64,000 bases of DNA from Desmodesmus armatus (Eukaryota; Chlorophyta; Chlorophyceae; Sphaeropleales; Scenedesmaceae): assembly GCA_007449985.2 (NCBI GenBank), contig VIIQ02000087.1, positions 248,001 to 312,000 on the forward strand. Direction: 5' to 3'. The notes under the pieces were generated by a model, which ran no database searches, was not told where the DNA came from, and saw only the letters and a list, made by a program, of their open reading frames with translations. Position numbers and translations under genes: made by a program. Shown one piece after another: positions 50,469 through 62,644 of the stretch; within the stretch, counting starts at the first letter, position 1, and each line of letters begins with the position of its first letter.

Positions 50469-51995
50469 TCAGTTGGCTGCTGCAGCCTCGTAGTGCTCGT
50501 AGTGGTTGTCGTGATGGTCATTGTGGTGGTGGTCACACACTGCGCAGAAAGCTGACAGCGTGCGCGTGGTTGCATCTGTTGGGTTGCCCACTTGCTGAAT
50601 TGCAGCTGGAATGCCGTTGTTCCTCCAGACCCACTGCCACATGCCCATCACCTTTGTTGCCTTCTGCACTGTGTCAGGCCGTGCTGCAATGATGGCGTCA
50701 GCATCAGTGTAGGTCACCACAGGCACAATCCATGCTGGTGGCCAGGCAGAGATGCTTGTGCCGGTGAGGTAGCCTCCGTGGGGGCACTCGGCCACGGCAC
50801 AGATGGTCTCGTTGGCTAAGATGTTTGACAGGATCTGCTGGGGCTTAGCCAGGTTATCAACACCAACGGCCCTGAACGCATCTCCGCATGACTGCTGCAC
50901 TTCCTGTGCCTGGACATACCAGCAACGGCCATGGTCTTTGGCGGCATAACCTGCAGACACAACAGCATGCAGGGGGGCAGGGCAGGCAGACACCAGCAGG
51001 AGTCAGGCCATGAGCTGCATTGTGTCACGGCAGCTTGGCTGTGCATGCGCTCTCTGCACACTGCACTGGTGGTTGGGAGCTTACTGGGCTGCGTGAGGAC
51101 TGCAGTCCAGCTGCAATTCACTGCTGTTCATGCTGGGAGAGGGCGTTTGCTGAGACAGAAAGTAGTAGGAAGCTGAGACAGTTGTGTGTACCAGCTGTGG
51201 CGGGCCTGAAACTTTACGACAGGGACAGCGCACTGAGTGTCTGCCATGCAGGCTCAACCCACCCCACTGCCCCCTGGGCACTCACCATAGTCATTGTGGC
51301 CGTAGCTTGTCGGCTTGTGTGTGGGCTGGTAGTCAGCAGACTGATAGTACTCAGGCTGGTAGGCGGGCTTGTAGTCAGACTTGTACTCAGGCTGGTAGTC
51401 TCCTGTCTTGTAGTACTCTGGCTGGCGGTAGGCGGGCTTGTATTCGGACCTGTACTCAGGCTCGTAGGCAGGCCTGTACTCAGGCTCATACTCGCGGTAG
51501 TAGGTCTCGCTGTCAGCCGGGAAGTCAGTTGTGCGGGCAGCAGGCTTGTCTGTGGGTGCCTTGGCATCCTTGGTGTTGGTGTCAGCTTTGATGTCAGTCG
51601 TGGGTGCAGCCTTGACGTCAACAGGCTTGGTGGTGATGGCGTTGGGGACCTTGCCGTTGTCGAGGGGCTTGTCTGACTTGTCGTTAGGCTTGGTGAGGGG
51701 AGCAGCGGGACTGCCTGCAGGGCCAACAGGGGGTGGGCAGACAGACAGAAGCAGTTACTGCCAGCTTCTCGTCGACAACTAACGGGATGCCGTTTCACAT
51801 GCTTGGTATTTCTACTGCTGCAACACCAATGTACTCTGCTGCGTGAGCAACGCAAGGGGAACGGCGCAGCTGCAACAAAGTTGGTGCAATCGATGGAGCC
51901 AGGCTGGCCCGGCGCTCACCTTCCGCCTGGCAGCTGACGGCACTCAAACATACTGTCACTGCCAAAGTCACCACCACAAAATGAAAAGCACGCAT
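50469..51995 (-). CDS. secreted Tyr/Pro-repeat protein B', right copy (intact, 328 aa)
   Basis: Exons are complement(join(50469..50950, 51286..51714, 51920..51995)), 987 bases with all phases correct. Residues 1-25 form a signal peptide (MRAFHFVVVTLAVTVCLSAV then SCQAEG). There follow a Lys/Thr/Asp/Pro-rich stretch (KPNDKSDKP, TTKPVDVKAAPTTDIKADTN) and about 80 residues of YxPEYxx repeats (YEPEYRS, YKPAYRQPEYY). The last exon is a ~160-residue domain: GRCWYVQ, CPHGGYLTGTSISAWPPAW, IVPVVTYTDADAIIAARPD and a metal-ligand-like tail FCAVCDHHHNDHHDNHYEHY. A secreted wall or matrix protein whose tyrosines could be cross-linked is inferred from composition, as in plant extensin and proline-rich proteins. 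I do not recognise the C-terminal domain. Confidence 0.85.
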
Positions 51996-52940
51996 CTTGT
52001 CCTGTCACCGGTGCACCTGCGAGCAAGCAGCCACCCGCAACGCTTGTTTCTCTGAGCTTAATGTAAGAGCACCAGGGAGCTTGTGAGGGCCTCAAACATG
52101 TCGTTGAGCGAGATGAAGCAGATTAAACAAAAACAAAGGCTGAAGTAAGCAACCTTCAGAGAACTGTGCCATCACATCACGGAGAGGGAGCGGCCTCATG
52201 CTGCTCAAACAGTAATGCTTTGCCGTAAAAGCTGCCACTACACACAGTTACCAAATCCGCAGGATGCAGGTAGCTACCTGGAAAAGTAAATTGGCGCCGG
52301 CGCTGTACTGTGACGCACTGCGTGTACGCTTGTCAACAACAGCTGCAAGACTCCACAGTAGGGAAAAGGTGCTGATGGTTTGGACTGGAAAAGCTGCACG
52401 AGACATAGCTGGAAAAGCGACTGAACGCAAACCCTAGGGTTTGGCTATCCGCTTGGCATTCCGTTGCCCCCAACTGATGACTGGACCAACGGCCCCAGTC
52501 GCCATTAACATCCTGCCTCAGCCTTCTTTCTGTCTCACTCCCCCCGCCTTTATTCCCGCCACCAACATTGAAGCCAGCAGCTGGCTTGGCTGCTCCTCCT
52601 TCACTCCCCCCGCCTACTATCCCGCCAACAACATCCAAAGCCAGCAGCTGGACAACAAGGTATGAAATTGTTTTCGTGTGTCAACGTGCAATTTCAGAGT
52701 AAAATAATGTATATGACTGTTGTCAACTGTCTGCATTCAGAGTATTCCGGGGCCACGTTGCTGCCGAAACACAGTACAGCCTCACCTCAGCATCGCAGTC
52801 GCCGGCCAGCCATGCAAAACGGCAACCACCTGAGTTACAATTGCATTGTTGCATGGTTTACAGCTTATAGCGGCTTTCCGGTGCCCCACCATACGAACGT
52901 TGCGGGTGGCTGCTTGTGCGCAGGTGCAGCTGTTGACAAG
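51996..52940. promoter_or_regulatory. divergent promoter of genes B' and A', right arm
   Basis: 945 bases between start codons, homologous to the left-arm promoter in inverse orientation, with the palindromic telo-box at 52428-52443. Near 52550-52625 a CTCCCCCCGCCT(A/T)TATCCCGCC motif is duplicated. Confidence 0.6.
52428..52443. promoter_or_regulatory. palindromic telo-box (right arm)
   Basis: CAAACCCTAGGGTTTG, identical to the left-arm element, retained while nearby sequence has diverged. Confidence 0.6.
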
Positions 52941-55243
52941 ATGCGTGCCTGGCATTTCGCGGCGGCAACTTTGGCAGTGGCGATATGCTTGAGTGCTGTC
53001 AGCTGTCAGGCGGAAGGTGAGTCCCAGGGCTGCCTGTGAAAACCGAACGACTGCAGCTGTGCGCCACTTGCCCTGCTGCTCCTTTTGGTTCCTAGCACTT
53101 GCAAAAGCGTCATCGGCATCGTATGATGACAACATGATGAAAAGACGTGTAGGGTCACCATGAAGCTGACAGATTCCTGTTGTCTGCTCACCATACGTTG
53201 GCCGCAGGCCTGAGTAGTGTGGCCAGCACCAGCAAGCACAGGCGCCGCTACAGCTACAGCAACAGCCGCAACACCTACACCAAAAAGCCAGACCATCACG
53301 ATGATGGACACAATGACAATGACTACAAACCTGACCCCAAGCACTACTACACCGGGCCTGGCAAAGACCACAACCACACAGCTGGCTACCAGCCGGGGAA
53401 CAACCACACCGACTACCAGCCCCAGCCTGAGTACAACCCTGCCTACAAGCCTGACTACAACCTTGAGGATGAGTCCGACTACAAGCCTGCCTACCGCCAG
53501 CCTGGCAGCTACGAGACAGGAGACTACCAGCCCGAGTACAAGCCTGACAACCAGCCCAAGCACAAATTTGACGAGCATAAATTTGACTACCAGCCTGAAT
53601 GCACGTCTGACTATCAGCCTGAATACAAGTCTGACTACCAGCCAGAGTACAAGTCTGACTACCAGCCCGAGTACGAGCCTACTGACATGCCTGACGATAA
53701 GCCTGACTTCCAGCCTGAATACAAGCCTGCCTACCGCCAGCCTTACTTCCAGCCTGAATACAAGCCTACTAACAAGCCTGAAGATAGGCCAGACTACAAG
53801 CTTGCCTACCGTCAGCCTGAATACTACAACGTAGGAAACTACCAGCCTGAGTACAGGCCTTCCTACCAGCCTGAGTACAGGTCCGAGTACAAGCCTGTCT
53901 ACCGTCAGCCTGAGTACTACAAGACAGGAGACCGCCAGCACAAGTACAAGCCTGATGATGAGTCTGTTGACAAGCCTGATGTCAAGCCTGATGTCAAGCC
54001 TGATGTCAAGCCTGACGACATGTCCGACTACAAGCCTGCCAACCGCCAGCCTGACTACCACTCAACAGTCATCAACATTGACTACCGTCCAGCTGACTAC
54101 CAGCCTCAGCCCAGGTACATCCCTGTGAACCAGCCTACTTACGAGCCCGAGTACAAGTCTGAGGACAAGCCTGACTACCAGCCTGAGTACAAGTCTGAGT
54201 ACCAGCCTGCCTATAAGTCAAAGGACAAGTCCGACTACGAGCCCCAGTACAAGTCTGAATACCAGCCGGCCTACAAGCCCCAATACAAGTCTGACTATGA
54301 GCCTGACTACAAGCCTGCCTACAAGCCCCAATACAAGTCTGACTATGAGCCTGACTACAAGCCCGAATACAAGTCTGACTACCAGCCCGCCTACCATCAG
54401 CCTGCACACCATCCAACAGGTGACTACCGGCCTGCACACAATGCCATTGACCGAGCACCCCAGCTGCACTGCTTTGCTACTGACAGGTTCCAGTCTGCTT
54501 TTATCACCAGCTAGCATGTGCAGCATTGCGCTGGACTTGGACTGCAGTCACGTTTGGCTTGCTTTGGTTACATGCAGCCAATCAGTCCACTACATGTGGC
54601 TCACAGCCACTGGCAGCTCATCTCTATGTGTGGCACGCCACGCCACTTTCTAAGCGTAGCAGTTTGACATAGCCACCTCGCGTTAGATTGTACCAAAACC
54701 TTCAAAGTAGCGGCCGCCGTGAGTCACCCTGCTTGTGTCTGCTTGCCTTGCCTCCCTGCCTGCCATGATATTGTGTCTACAGGTCACGTGTCAGCCCCCA
54801 AGGACCATGGCCACTGCTGGTATGTTCAGGTCGCCACCACCCCTGCGACATGCGATGATGCTTTCAGGACCATTGGTGTTGCTGAGCTGGCAGGGGTCCA
54901 GCAGCTCCTCTCACACAGCACTGCCAACCGCACCATCTGTGCCTTGGCCCAGTGCCCCCATGGAGGCTACCTCACCGGCACAAGCATCTCTGCATGGCCT
55001 CCAGCACGCATTGTCCCTGTGGTGACCTACACTGATGCTGACGCCATCATTGCAGTCCGGCACGATGAGAGGGCACACAAGGCAACACGGGTGATGGGCA
55101 TGTGGCAGTGGCGGGATAACATTGCGCAGCAGAACGGCATCGAGGTGTTCACGCTGTCAGCTTTCTGCGCAGTGTGTGACCACTACCACAATGACCACCA
55201 CGACAACCACTATGAGCACTACCAGGCTGCAGCAGCCAACTGA
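52941..55243 (+). CDS. secreted Tyr/Pro-repeat protein A', right copy (intact, 582 aa)
   Basis: Exons are join(52941..53016, 53208..54419, 54783..55243), 1,749 bases in phase. Exon 1 is a signal peptide (MRAWHFAAATLAVAICLSAV). Exon 2 opens with a basic/His/Asp-rich part (SKHRRRYSYSNSRNTYTKKP, DHHDDGHNDND) and then about 330 residues of YxPxYxx repeats: YQPEYKSDYQPEYKS, YKPAYRQPEYYKTGD, VKPDVKPDVKP. Exon 3 is the shared C-terminal domain: GHCWYVQ, TICALAQCPHGGYLTG, WPPARIVPVVTYTDADAI, FCAVCDHYHNDHHDNHYEHY. About one residue in four or five of the repeat is Tyr. A secreted, possibly cross-linked cell wall or adhesive protein is inferred. The TGTAA at 55466-55470 is the likely poly(A) signal. 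Confidence 0.85.
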
Positions 55244-56215
55244 ACCACAGCATAGAACATATGATGACTGTAGTTTGACATGACAGCTGCTGAGCACTGC
55301 CTGCTGCAGTGCACCATCTGTGCACAACAGCGCTGTTGCTAGCATGCTGCCCGCCAGCAAGCCAGGCATGAGCACCAATCATGCCTGTCAGGCCTCAATT
55401 TTTTGTGATTGAAAGCAATGGGTTGGTTGACTTTCAGCAGCAATGGGTTTGTTGACTTTCAGTGATGTAACTCAGTTGCAAGTTGCAAGGGCTTGTTCTT
55501 ATCAGGCGCTTTGCCAGCATCATTGGGTCGCTGGTGCCACACCTGCTTACATTCCAGTATGCCACAGCAGCATCGCCGGGGAAGGCTCCTGCTGTTTCAG
55601 AGCTCCCCACTGCAAGACAGCTCAACCAGCACATCACGCTGCGGATCAAAAATGCTGACATCGATACATGTTGCACGTATCCAGGCCATAAGCCAAACAG
55701 GACAGACGCCAAAGGACTGGTCAGTCAATCACAGCAACGGCACAGTGCTGCAGCAGCTGACAGGTTTGACATGTCCAAGGTTAGGGGATGCTGTTGTCAC
55801 CATCACTCCCCAGTAGAGCAGCAAGCACTGAAAACGGTGAAAGCCGTCACCATATGATTTCTTGTCAGTGCCAGCTGACAAACAGATCACTGGCCATGAG
55901 CATGCACCAAACTATGAGTGACCAGTCACACAAACCCTGCCACTGGTGTTGCAGGCTAATCAAACTGATGGCATCCTATCCCTGCCCACAAGAACCCACA
56001 CCATGCCTGGACTTTGTCAAGTCGCAAACAGTGAAGACAGCAGGGGAACTAGATGCACTCAGCCGGCCTCATTCATGCAGAAGAGACCACCATCAAAGGT
56101 ATCTGCTGCCACAGGCTTCATGTTGCTGCTTAGCAGCACACACTGCTATCACCAAGAAACGTACAGCCCAACAGCAGCGCTGCTGCTAGCTGCACTCTGC
56201 AAGGCCTCCACTGCC
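55244..56215. other. intergenic between gene A' and the HOP1-like gene (convergent)
   Basis: It holds the A' poly(A) signal (55466-55470), the outer end of the inverted repeat near 55580 and a minus-strand TGTAA at 55547-55551. No exon is supported. Confidence 0.55.
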
Positions 56216-59200
56216 TCAGCTCCTCATAGCAGCCATACGGCCGCCACCACGTGTAGGTGTGCCGCCGGTGGCAGCAGTGGCAGCAGCAGGCTTCTTGGGC
56301 TTGCGCACGGTGAGCTTTTTCCTGTTGGGTGGGGCCTGCATGGGGGCAGCTGCCTCTGCTGCTGCTGCTGCTGCCTTCTGCTGCTTGCGCAGCTGCTGGT
56401 CACGGTTTGTGTGCTCAGCCGCCCCGGCAGCATCTGCACCACCGCCCTCTGGCAGCAGGGCGTCCTCCTCCTCCTCCTGCTGCTCCTCCAGCTGCTGCAT
56501 CTGCTGGTGCAGGCTGCTGCCAGGGCCCCGCTTGCCCCTGTGCTGGTAGATGGGGCTGTTGACATATGAGGCCTTGCGCAGCCTGCTCTTGCCACCCTTG
56601 CCTGCTGCAGCAGCGCCGTCAGCGCCGTCAGCAGCCTTGGGGCCCTGGAAGCTCTGCTGGCTGGCGTCCAGCCACAGGCCCTGCTGCTCCTGCTGCAGCT
56701 GCACACTGGGCTCGCCCTCTGCTGCTGTGTTGGCCTGTGGGGTGGCGGCTGTGGGGGCACCTGGGGAGCACCAGGCTGGCCAGTCATCAGGGAGCCTGCA
56801 GCAGGGGGCAGTCAACGACAACACACACATTCATAAGCACAATACATGTGTGTCAGGGTGCTCCTTTAAAGCATCTGCACACAATCAGTCATTCAAGCAT
56901 CTGAATTAGCCCCCTGCATGTGAGTAGCCGCTGCAAGCAGCCTGAAACACATTGCCAGCACCGGTTGCAGTTTGGAGTACTGAAAATCCCACATAGCATT
57001 TAGTGCACTGCCTCCTCACCTGCAAGCATGGCTGCTCCATAGACGCTAGCATTGGCTGCAGCCCCAGCCACACCCCTTGCGTTCTTGGCGGCTGCTGCTG
57101 CCGCTGCGCCTACGGAGAGGCCACTCATCTGGTTTGTGAGCATTTGGTCCTCTGCCAGCTGCTGGGAGTTGTGCATGGCAGCAGCAGCAGCCACAGAGCC
57201 GCCGCTGCCTGCACCAGCCTCTGCCATGATGCCCTCTGAGGTGGTGTGGGGCTGGAAGTGGGGGGCTGCTGCTGCGGTGGGGTGCAGGACTGTGTAGGTG
57301 TCCTTCTGGGGGCCAGCCTGTGAGGAGGAGCAGGGGAGGACAAACAGGGGGTTCAGTGCCATTCAGTTGCCTTCTTTCACTCAGTGTGAAAGTGAGTGGT
57401 TCAGCAGGCTGCAAAGTGAGGGACACCCTCCTCCCCACCTCCGTACATGCATGGAAACCTCACCCTCCACACCTTCCTTCAATGCCACTAGGGTTTTGCA
57501 TGATGTTGTGACACCGCCAACCCGATCGTGCAGATCCCCCGCGCCCCTTCTTACTTTACGAGCCTCTCCCTCACCAGCCCAAACACCATCTTCACTAGAT
57601 GCCATCAGGTGTCGTTGCCAGCCCCAGTGAGACCCGATGCAATGATTGCAAAGTTTTGCCTGCAGTAAGCCCTACGCCCAGCATGCATTTCTTCCTTATC
57701 AAGTCCCTGTCGTTAGAGGACGAGACACCCTTCTGTCAGAGATCCCCACCTCAATGAGTCCCTCCTTCAGCAACCCCGTCAACACCTTGCCCAGCTGCCA
57801 ATAGGTGCCGTTGCAAGCCACAGTGAACCCCAACACTGCAATGACTCGTCACCCATTTCATGTGACCCCAAACAACACTTTTGCCACAAAACATCCTCAC
57901 CTCAATGAGTCCCTCCCTCAGCAGTCCGTCCAGCACCTTGCCCAGCTGGTCCTCAGACAGCTCATAGAAGTTGGCCATCAGGTCCACGTAGCCCACCACA
58001 GGCCGCAGCAGGCAGAAGCTCCTCACAGACTCATACACAGCCTGACCACTGCCGCCACCGCTGCCGCCTGCTGACTCACCACCACCATCAGCCTCCTGCA
58101 GTGAAAGGGCCAGAGCAGAGTCAGGTAGCGTACTGTACATGCGTGCAATGCCCAACATTCGGCAGGACCAAGGGCAATGCATTCTGTGTTGGATCAATGC
58201 CTACCATTCCCCGCGTCAAGTACCGCGGTCGAAACCACTGGCAGGCGTTCAGGCAGCTTGCAGCATGGTGTATGAAACTGTTTGGGTGATCAAACAGTAA
58301 GCTTGAGGCAAAACGTGCGTGAAGGGGTGTGTGTTGTGTGCCTACCATGTCATCAGTGGCGCATGTGAGGTCGTGGCTGTCTGTGGGGCCCTGGGGGTTG
58401 GGGGGGCACTGGCCGTCTGCGTCCAGGAGCAGGTTGGGGTCCTCTGTGGCCGTCAGCAGCGCCAGTGCCTCTGCAAAGGATGGACACAGACACACTGACA
58501 GGTGAGCTAGATTGCTTGATGAGAGGTGTGCTGCTTGATGAGTCCTGCATGCTGTTTTTGATGACAGCCACATCCCATCCAGCAGCACCTTGATGTGCTT
58601 ATTACCTCTGTAGTTTGAGCCGGCCATAGCTGACTACGAGGTACAAAGAAGCTCTATCAAACTGCACACGCACGTGTGCACAGTCCTGCAATATATGCCC
58701 ATGTTCATGCGAAGCAGTCAGCACACAGCTACATGCCGAGCCATGCCCTCAGTGTCTCACCCTCTGTGCGCAGCCTGGGGCCGCCAGGGCTGAGGTCTGC
58801 TGCAGCAGCACCCACTGCAGTGTCCTCCTGGCTGGCTGGGTCCTGGCTGGGTGGGGTTGCAGCCTCAGCCTCTGCCATCTCCTCGTCTCCACCAGCTGGC
58901 CTTGCCTTGACACCCTCGCCATCCAAGGTGATCTGCAGAGAGAACCATGGTTACACAGGGGTGTCAAGCAGGGAATAGCACAGGGGGCCCAGGACACACC
59001 TTGCTACCTGGCTTGCACACACCTCTGTAGGAACCATACCGCAGACCTGCTTGAGCGGGAGCACATGGCTCCCGCCGGCCGATTGCAGTGGTGCATACTC
59101 GCGTTGGCAGTTTGAGCAGCCATCATCGGCCGGCAGGACTGACTTGCACACATCTGCTGTTGCAAAAGCTGAGCAGCAATGACAATTGACAGCTTTGTCT

Positions 59201-62200
59201 GCGTTGCCTCAATGAGCAGCCCACCTGTTGTGATGCCATCATCTCCTCCATGGCCTGGTCAGCAGGGCCCTCATTGTCATCACAGGAGTCCAGCACAGAC
59301 TTCACCCTCACAGTCACCTTGTGGTGGTGGGTGTCCATCGTGCCGACGTCCCTGCAGCACAAAATCCATATGCCAGATCAGATGGGGATGCAGACAATGT
59401 CACCCATTCAACGCCGCACATGTGGTTGTCTACATGTTGCTGACCAAGCAAGGTATTACAGGCTTGCAGGAGCTGCAGGATGCGATCCAGCACTGAGGCC
59501 GCAACAGGTGCCTCTGTAGTGCCTGCCAACACCCCATACCCTCTTCCCTCCCCACACACACATCACCTACACACACAGGGCAGCCTGTGCATCGATTGAA
59601 TTTGCCTCACACTTACATGGAGAAGGGCCGCCTGTCAAAGAAGCCCATGCCCTCCTCCTTGACACCATGGAAGAAGGGAGGCTCGTACTCCTGGGGGGCG
59701 TGGTCATGGTAGGTCAGCTTGATGAAGAGGTAGCGCTGCAAGGATATGGTCAAATTGGACAACAGGGGCGTCAGCAACAGGGGCTTGAGTACATGCGTGA
59801 GTGCAGTGAAGCGTGCAGTCCTGGCAGGTCTGTTGTTGTGCACAGTGTAGGAGCAATCCGCACCAGTCCCAGCAGGGCAGAGCCCAGCTGTGGCATAGCA
59901 GGGCCCCACTGCTGTGAAAGCAAGGGGATTGCTGTGCCAAGACAAGCCAAGCCACGCATGCAAGCAAAAAATGCCTGCGGTGGGCGTTTGGCAAGCAAAC
60001 TGGCTCCCAGGGCTTCTGCTGTCAACATTGTGCTGGCAGCTGACAGTCAGCAAGCAAACCGCAGACGTGTTCTCACCTCGTCAGGGACCTTGTCCAGGGT
60101 CTGGCACAGCTGCACCAGCATGCGCATCAGACGCACCACCTGGAAGGACAATGCAAGCAAGCAACAGGACTCATTGCAGCACTGTGCCAGTCACCACAGC
60201 AAGTTCATGTGTTGTGTGCGGAGGCTCGACAAGGAGACTTTCAGCAGCAATTGCTATGACGGTGGAATCAACAGCAAGCTGAACAAGGCAGCTGCCAACT
60301 GCAAAGACAGCACCAGCTCTCCAAGCCAAGCACCCACCTGGTAGCGCACATCATCAACACCAGGGCGCTCCTGTGCACAACAACACGCGCGCAACAGCCA
60401 AAGTCCTGTTGTGCCGGCATATGCGGGTGTGCATGCTGCGCAGCATGTCTTGACATGCCAGCATGATTGCTACCATATAGTACTGAACGTCAGGCATCAA
60501 ATGTGTGCGGCCCACCACTGGCAGTACTGCGGTGCCCAACCATGCAGCAAGGCGGTCACACAGGTGCCTGTGCAACAATCAAATGTATTGAAGACACTGC
60601 CCACCTTGCCCTTGCTCTTGTAGGTGCCGGCGTCCTGGTTGTTGTTGGTTGCCTTCAGGTCAAACTGCACACCGTCCTCGCCATATTTGAAGCTGTAGAT
60701 GTACTCCTGCAGCAGCAGAAACAACAACACCAGTGCTGAGCGCATGTCCCATCATGCATCAGGTGCCTACTGCTATCAACACATGCCAGCCTGGTGCCCG
60801 TAACTGACTGTTGCCCACGAACCGTCCTGCGCTGGAGCGCCAAGCAGGTGCCATGGAAAGTATTAGGGATGCAACAGCTGTTAGGTGCAGACACAGCTGA
60901 GCATCCGCCCGTGCACTGTGTGAGGTGGTCACCTTTGCCGCCACCCTTTTGAAGCCTGCGCATGTGATCAAAGCTCAGTGCACTCACCTCCAGCAAGTTG
61001 GTTGCTGTTGCGTCTGTTGCGATGCCAAAGTACATGTTCTTGAGGTAGCCCTTGGAAACAGCATCCATCACACCTGCAGCACCAGCGGCAACAGCAGGAC
61101 CATTGTCAGTTGCATGAAGCAACAGGTGCAAAAGCAGCTTGGGCACAGCATGCACACAGGCAAAGAACAACGCGGGGCTATGTGTCAGAGCACAGCCACA
61201 CACAGGCCGTCCCAAAGTGCTGCCGTCATCCTGTCCAGTCTTGAGAGCGTCCACATTCACAGCAGGAATACAGGATGACGCTGCCAGCCGAGGTGCACTG
61301 GCAGGTGCCGCAGTGTTGCGCCCGTTGAGCAGCATCATGTGATTCAGCATGGCAATGCATGTGCCACTCACCCTGCTCCACCCAGTTCTTGAGTGTTGTG
61401 GCCTCATCATCCTCCTCGTTGGGCTCCAGCATCTTGACGTGCAGCTCTGCAGAGCCATGCAGCAAAAGCAGCAGTCATCAGCAGCCCATTGTCTTTGCTT
61501 ATGATGCCATGAAAGCAAAGGCAGTATCACGGCAGCCCTTTGGCCTAGGGGGCTGCACAGCTGCGTGTGCGCACATGCATGCATGCCTGGCAATGGCAAG
61601 AGGGCTTGCCAGCGATGCACCTGCAACACCGATGCAGGAAAGTGCCACATGACATGCTCGCAGTGCAGTTGAGGCAATGCTTCCTGCAAGCCTTCCTGCA
61701 AGCCTGTTGCAGGATGGCTGGCCATGGGAATGGCGGCTTGGTGACTCACTGTCCAGCTGTGCCAGGTCGTGACCGGTGAGGGAGCCCTCAGGGAACAGGC
61801 CACGCATCCAGCACACATGGTAGACAGACTGCAAGCCAACAGCGACAGCATACGGATTATGAGAGGCACATTAAGCGCTTCTGGGTGCTCCCGTGCGGCA
61901 GCATGCTCCTGCGTGATATGCTGACAACCCGTGCGTGACTGTGTGCCAGCAAAGAGGCAAAGACGTTGGTGACTGCTGATGCGGACTAAAAGCTGATGCA
62001 GGTCGTCGCCACCGGCAGACAGCACAGATCATGCTGGTGCGTCAAGGTTGTTGGCTTGGAAGGGCCACTGGCAATGCAGCAGGGATGACACCGAGTGACT
62101 CACCACTCTGATGAGGCACTTGACCTGCAGGCAGGCAGCAGCAAAGGCCAGCAGCAGCAGCAGCCGACAGCCTTTGAGAAAAGGATGCACAACCCACATG

Positions 62201-62644
62201 CAGGTGAGCAGCGTACCAGATGCTGGCAACCACGCCTGGTGATGTGCCGCTGACGATAGGCCATGGTGGTGACTCATGCCCGGCGAGTTTGCTTGCTGCA
62301 AGCAAACTGTGGCTGGTGTGTGCCAGACCCGGGGCCAGCACACTGGCTGTGAAGCTGGGTCTGATATCAAAGAATGCAACCCTCCTCATCACTGTTGCTG
62401 TACGTGGCTGACATGAGCGGGTGTGGGCCAAGAGTGTTGTGCGGAGGACACTGCTGCACCTGGCAGCGTGGTTTGGAGGAAAGTGTCACACAGGAATGCC
62501 TGGGTCAAGGGCGCATAGGCGTCACTTATGCAGGCGCCTATGCCTCGGCTATGCATCTGAAAAGCTCACCAGCTGGAAGGAGTCCTGGTTGGTGATGGCT
62601 GCGGTCCTTTGTGCAACAGCCTGGGCTTGAGCCCTTCCCTTGCC
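56216..62644 (-). CDS. HOP1: HOP1/ASY1-type meiotic HORMA-domain protein (5' end not found)
   Basis: Exons: complement(join(56216..56748, 57020..57317, 57901..58095, 58346..58470, 58761..58932, 59225..59351, 59617..59735, 60077..60139, 60338..60370, 60605..60706, 60988..61073, 61372..61446, 61750..61828, 62104..62124, 62570..62644)), 701 codons in phase including the stop. HOP1/ASY1 proteins line meiotic chromosome axes and promote double-strand breaks and synapsis. The HORMA domain spans residues ~5-240: NQDSFQLVKCLIRVSVYHVC, WMRGLFPEGSLTGHDL, LVQLCQTLDKVPDERYLFIK, EYEPPFFHG, KVTVRVKSVLDSCDDNEG. A winged-helix-like region (SVRSFCLLRPVVGYVDLMAN to GLLREGLIE) is at ~360-424. The last exon has ASYVNSPIYQHRGKRG, resembling the ASY1 closure motif (EPILQYSKR). 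The final acceptor could instead be near 56797, but that frame loses the conserved tail. The start codon must lie upstream. Confidence 0.9.
57750..57799 (-). repeat. HOP1: copy of the winged-helix exon end in a HOP1 intron
   Basis: The minus strand encodes QLGKVLTGLLKEGLIE followed by GTGGGG, copying the real exon end (QLGKVLDGLLREGLIE then GTGAGG at 57901-57949). It lies 150 bases downstream. A third, weaker echo of the intervening sequence is near 57600-57650. Confidence 0.9.
59023..59153 (-). other. possible extra or alternative HOP1 exon
   Basis: On the minus strand, VCKSVLPADDGCSNCQREYA through KQVCGMVPTE is open, bounded by CAG and GTGTGT, with a CxxC motif. It is 131 bases and would break phase between the flanking exons, which join perfectly without it. 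It may be a poison exon, part of an alternative isoform, or chance. Confidence 0.3.

Larger units (their letters stand above)
49885..55580. repeat. right arm of large inverted repeat (genes B' and A')
   Basis: Mirror image of 40990-46730. Both genes in this arm are open, unlike the left arm. Arm lengths are about 5.7 kb. Confidence 0.85.

Noticed and set aside
56749..56796. Upstream acceptor for the last HOP1 exon giving SLMTGQPGAPQVPPQPPPHR
   Set aside because: Plausible at first, but the frame then loses the basic tail and closure-like motif. The CCCCCACAG acceptor at 56749-56757 keeps phase and the conserved tail.
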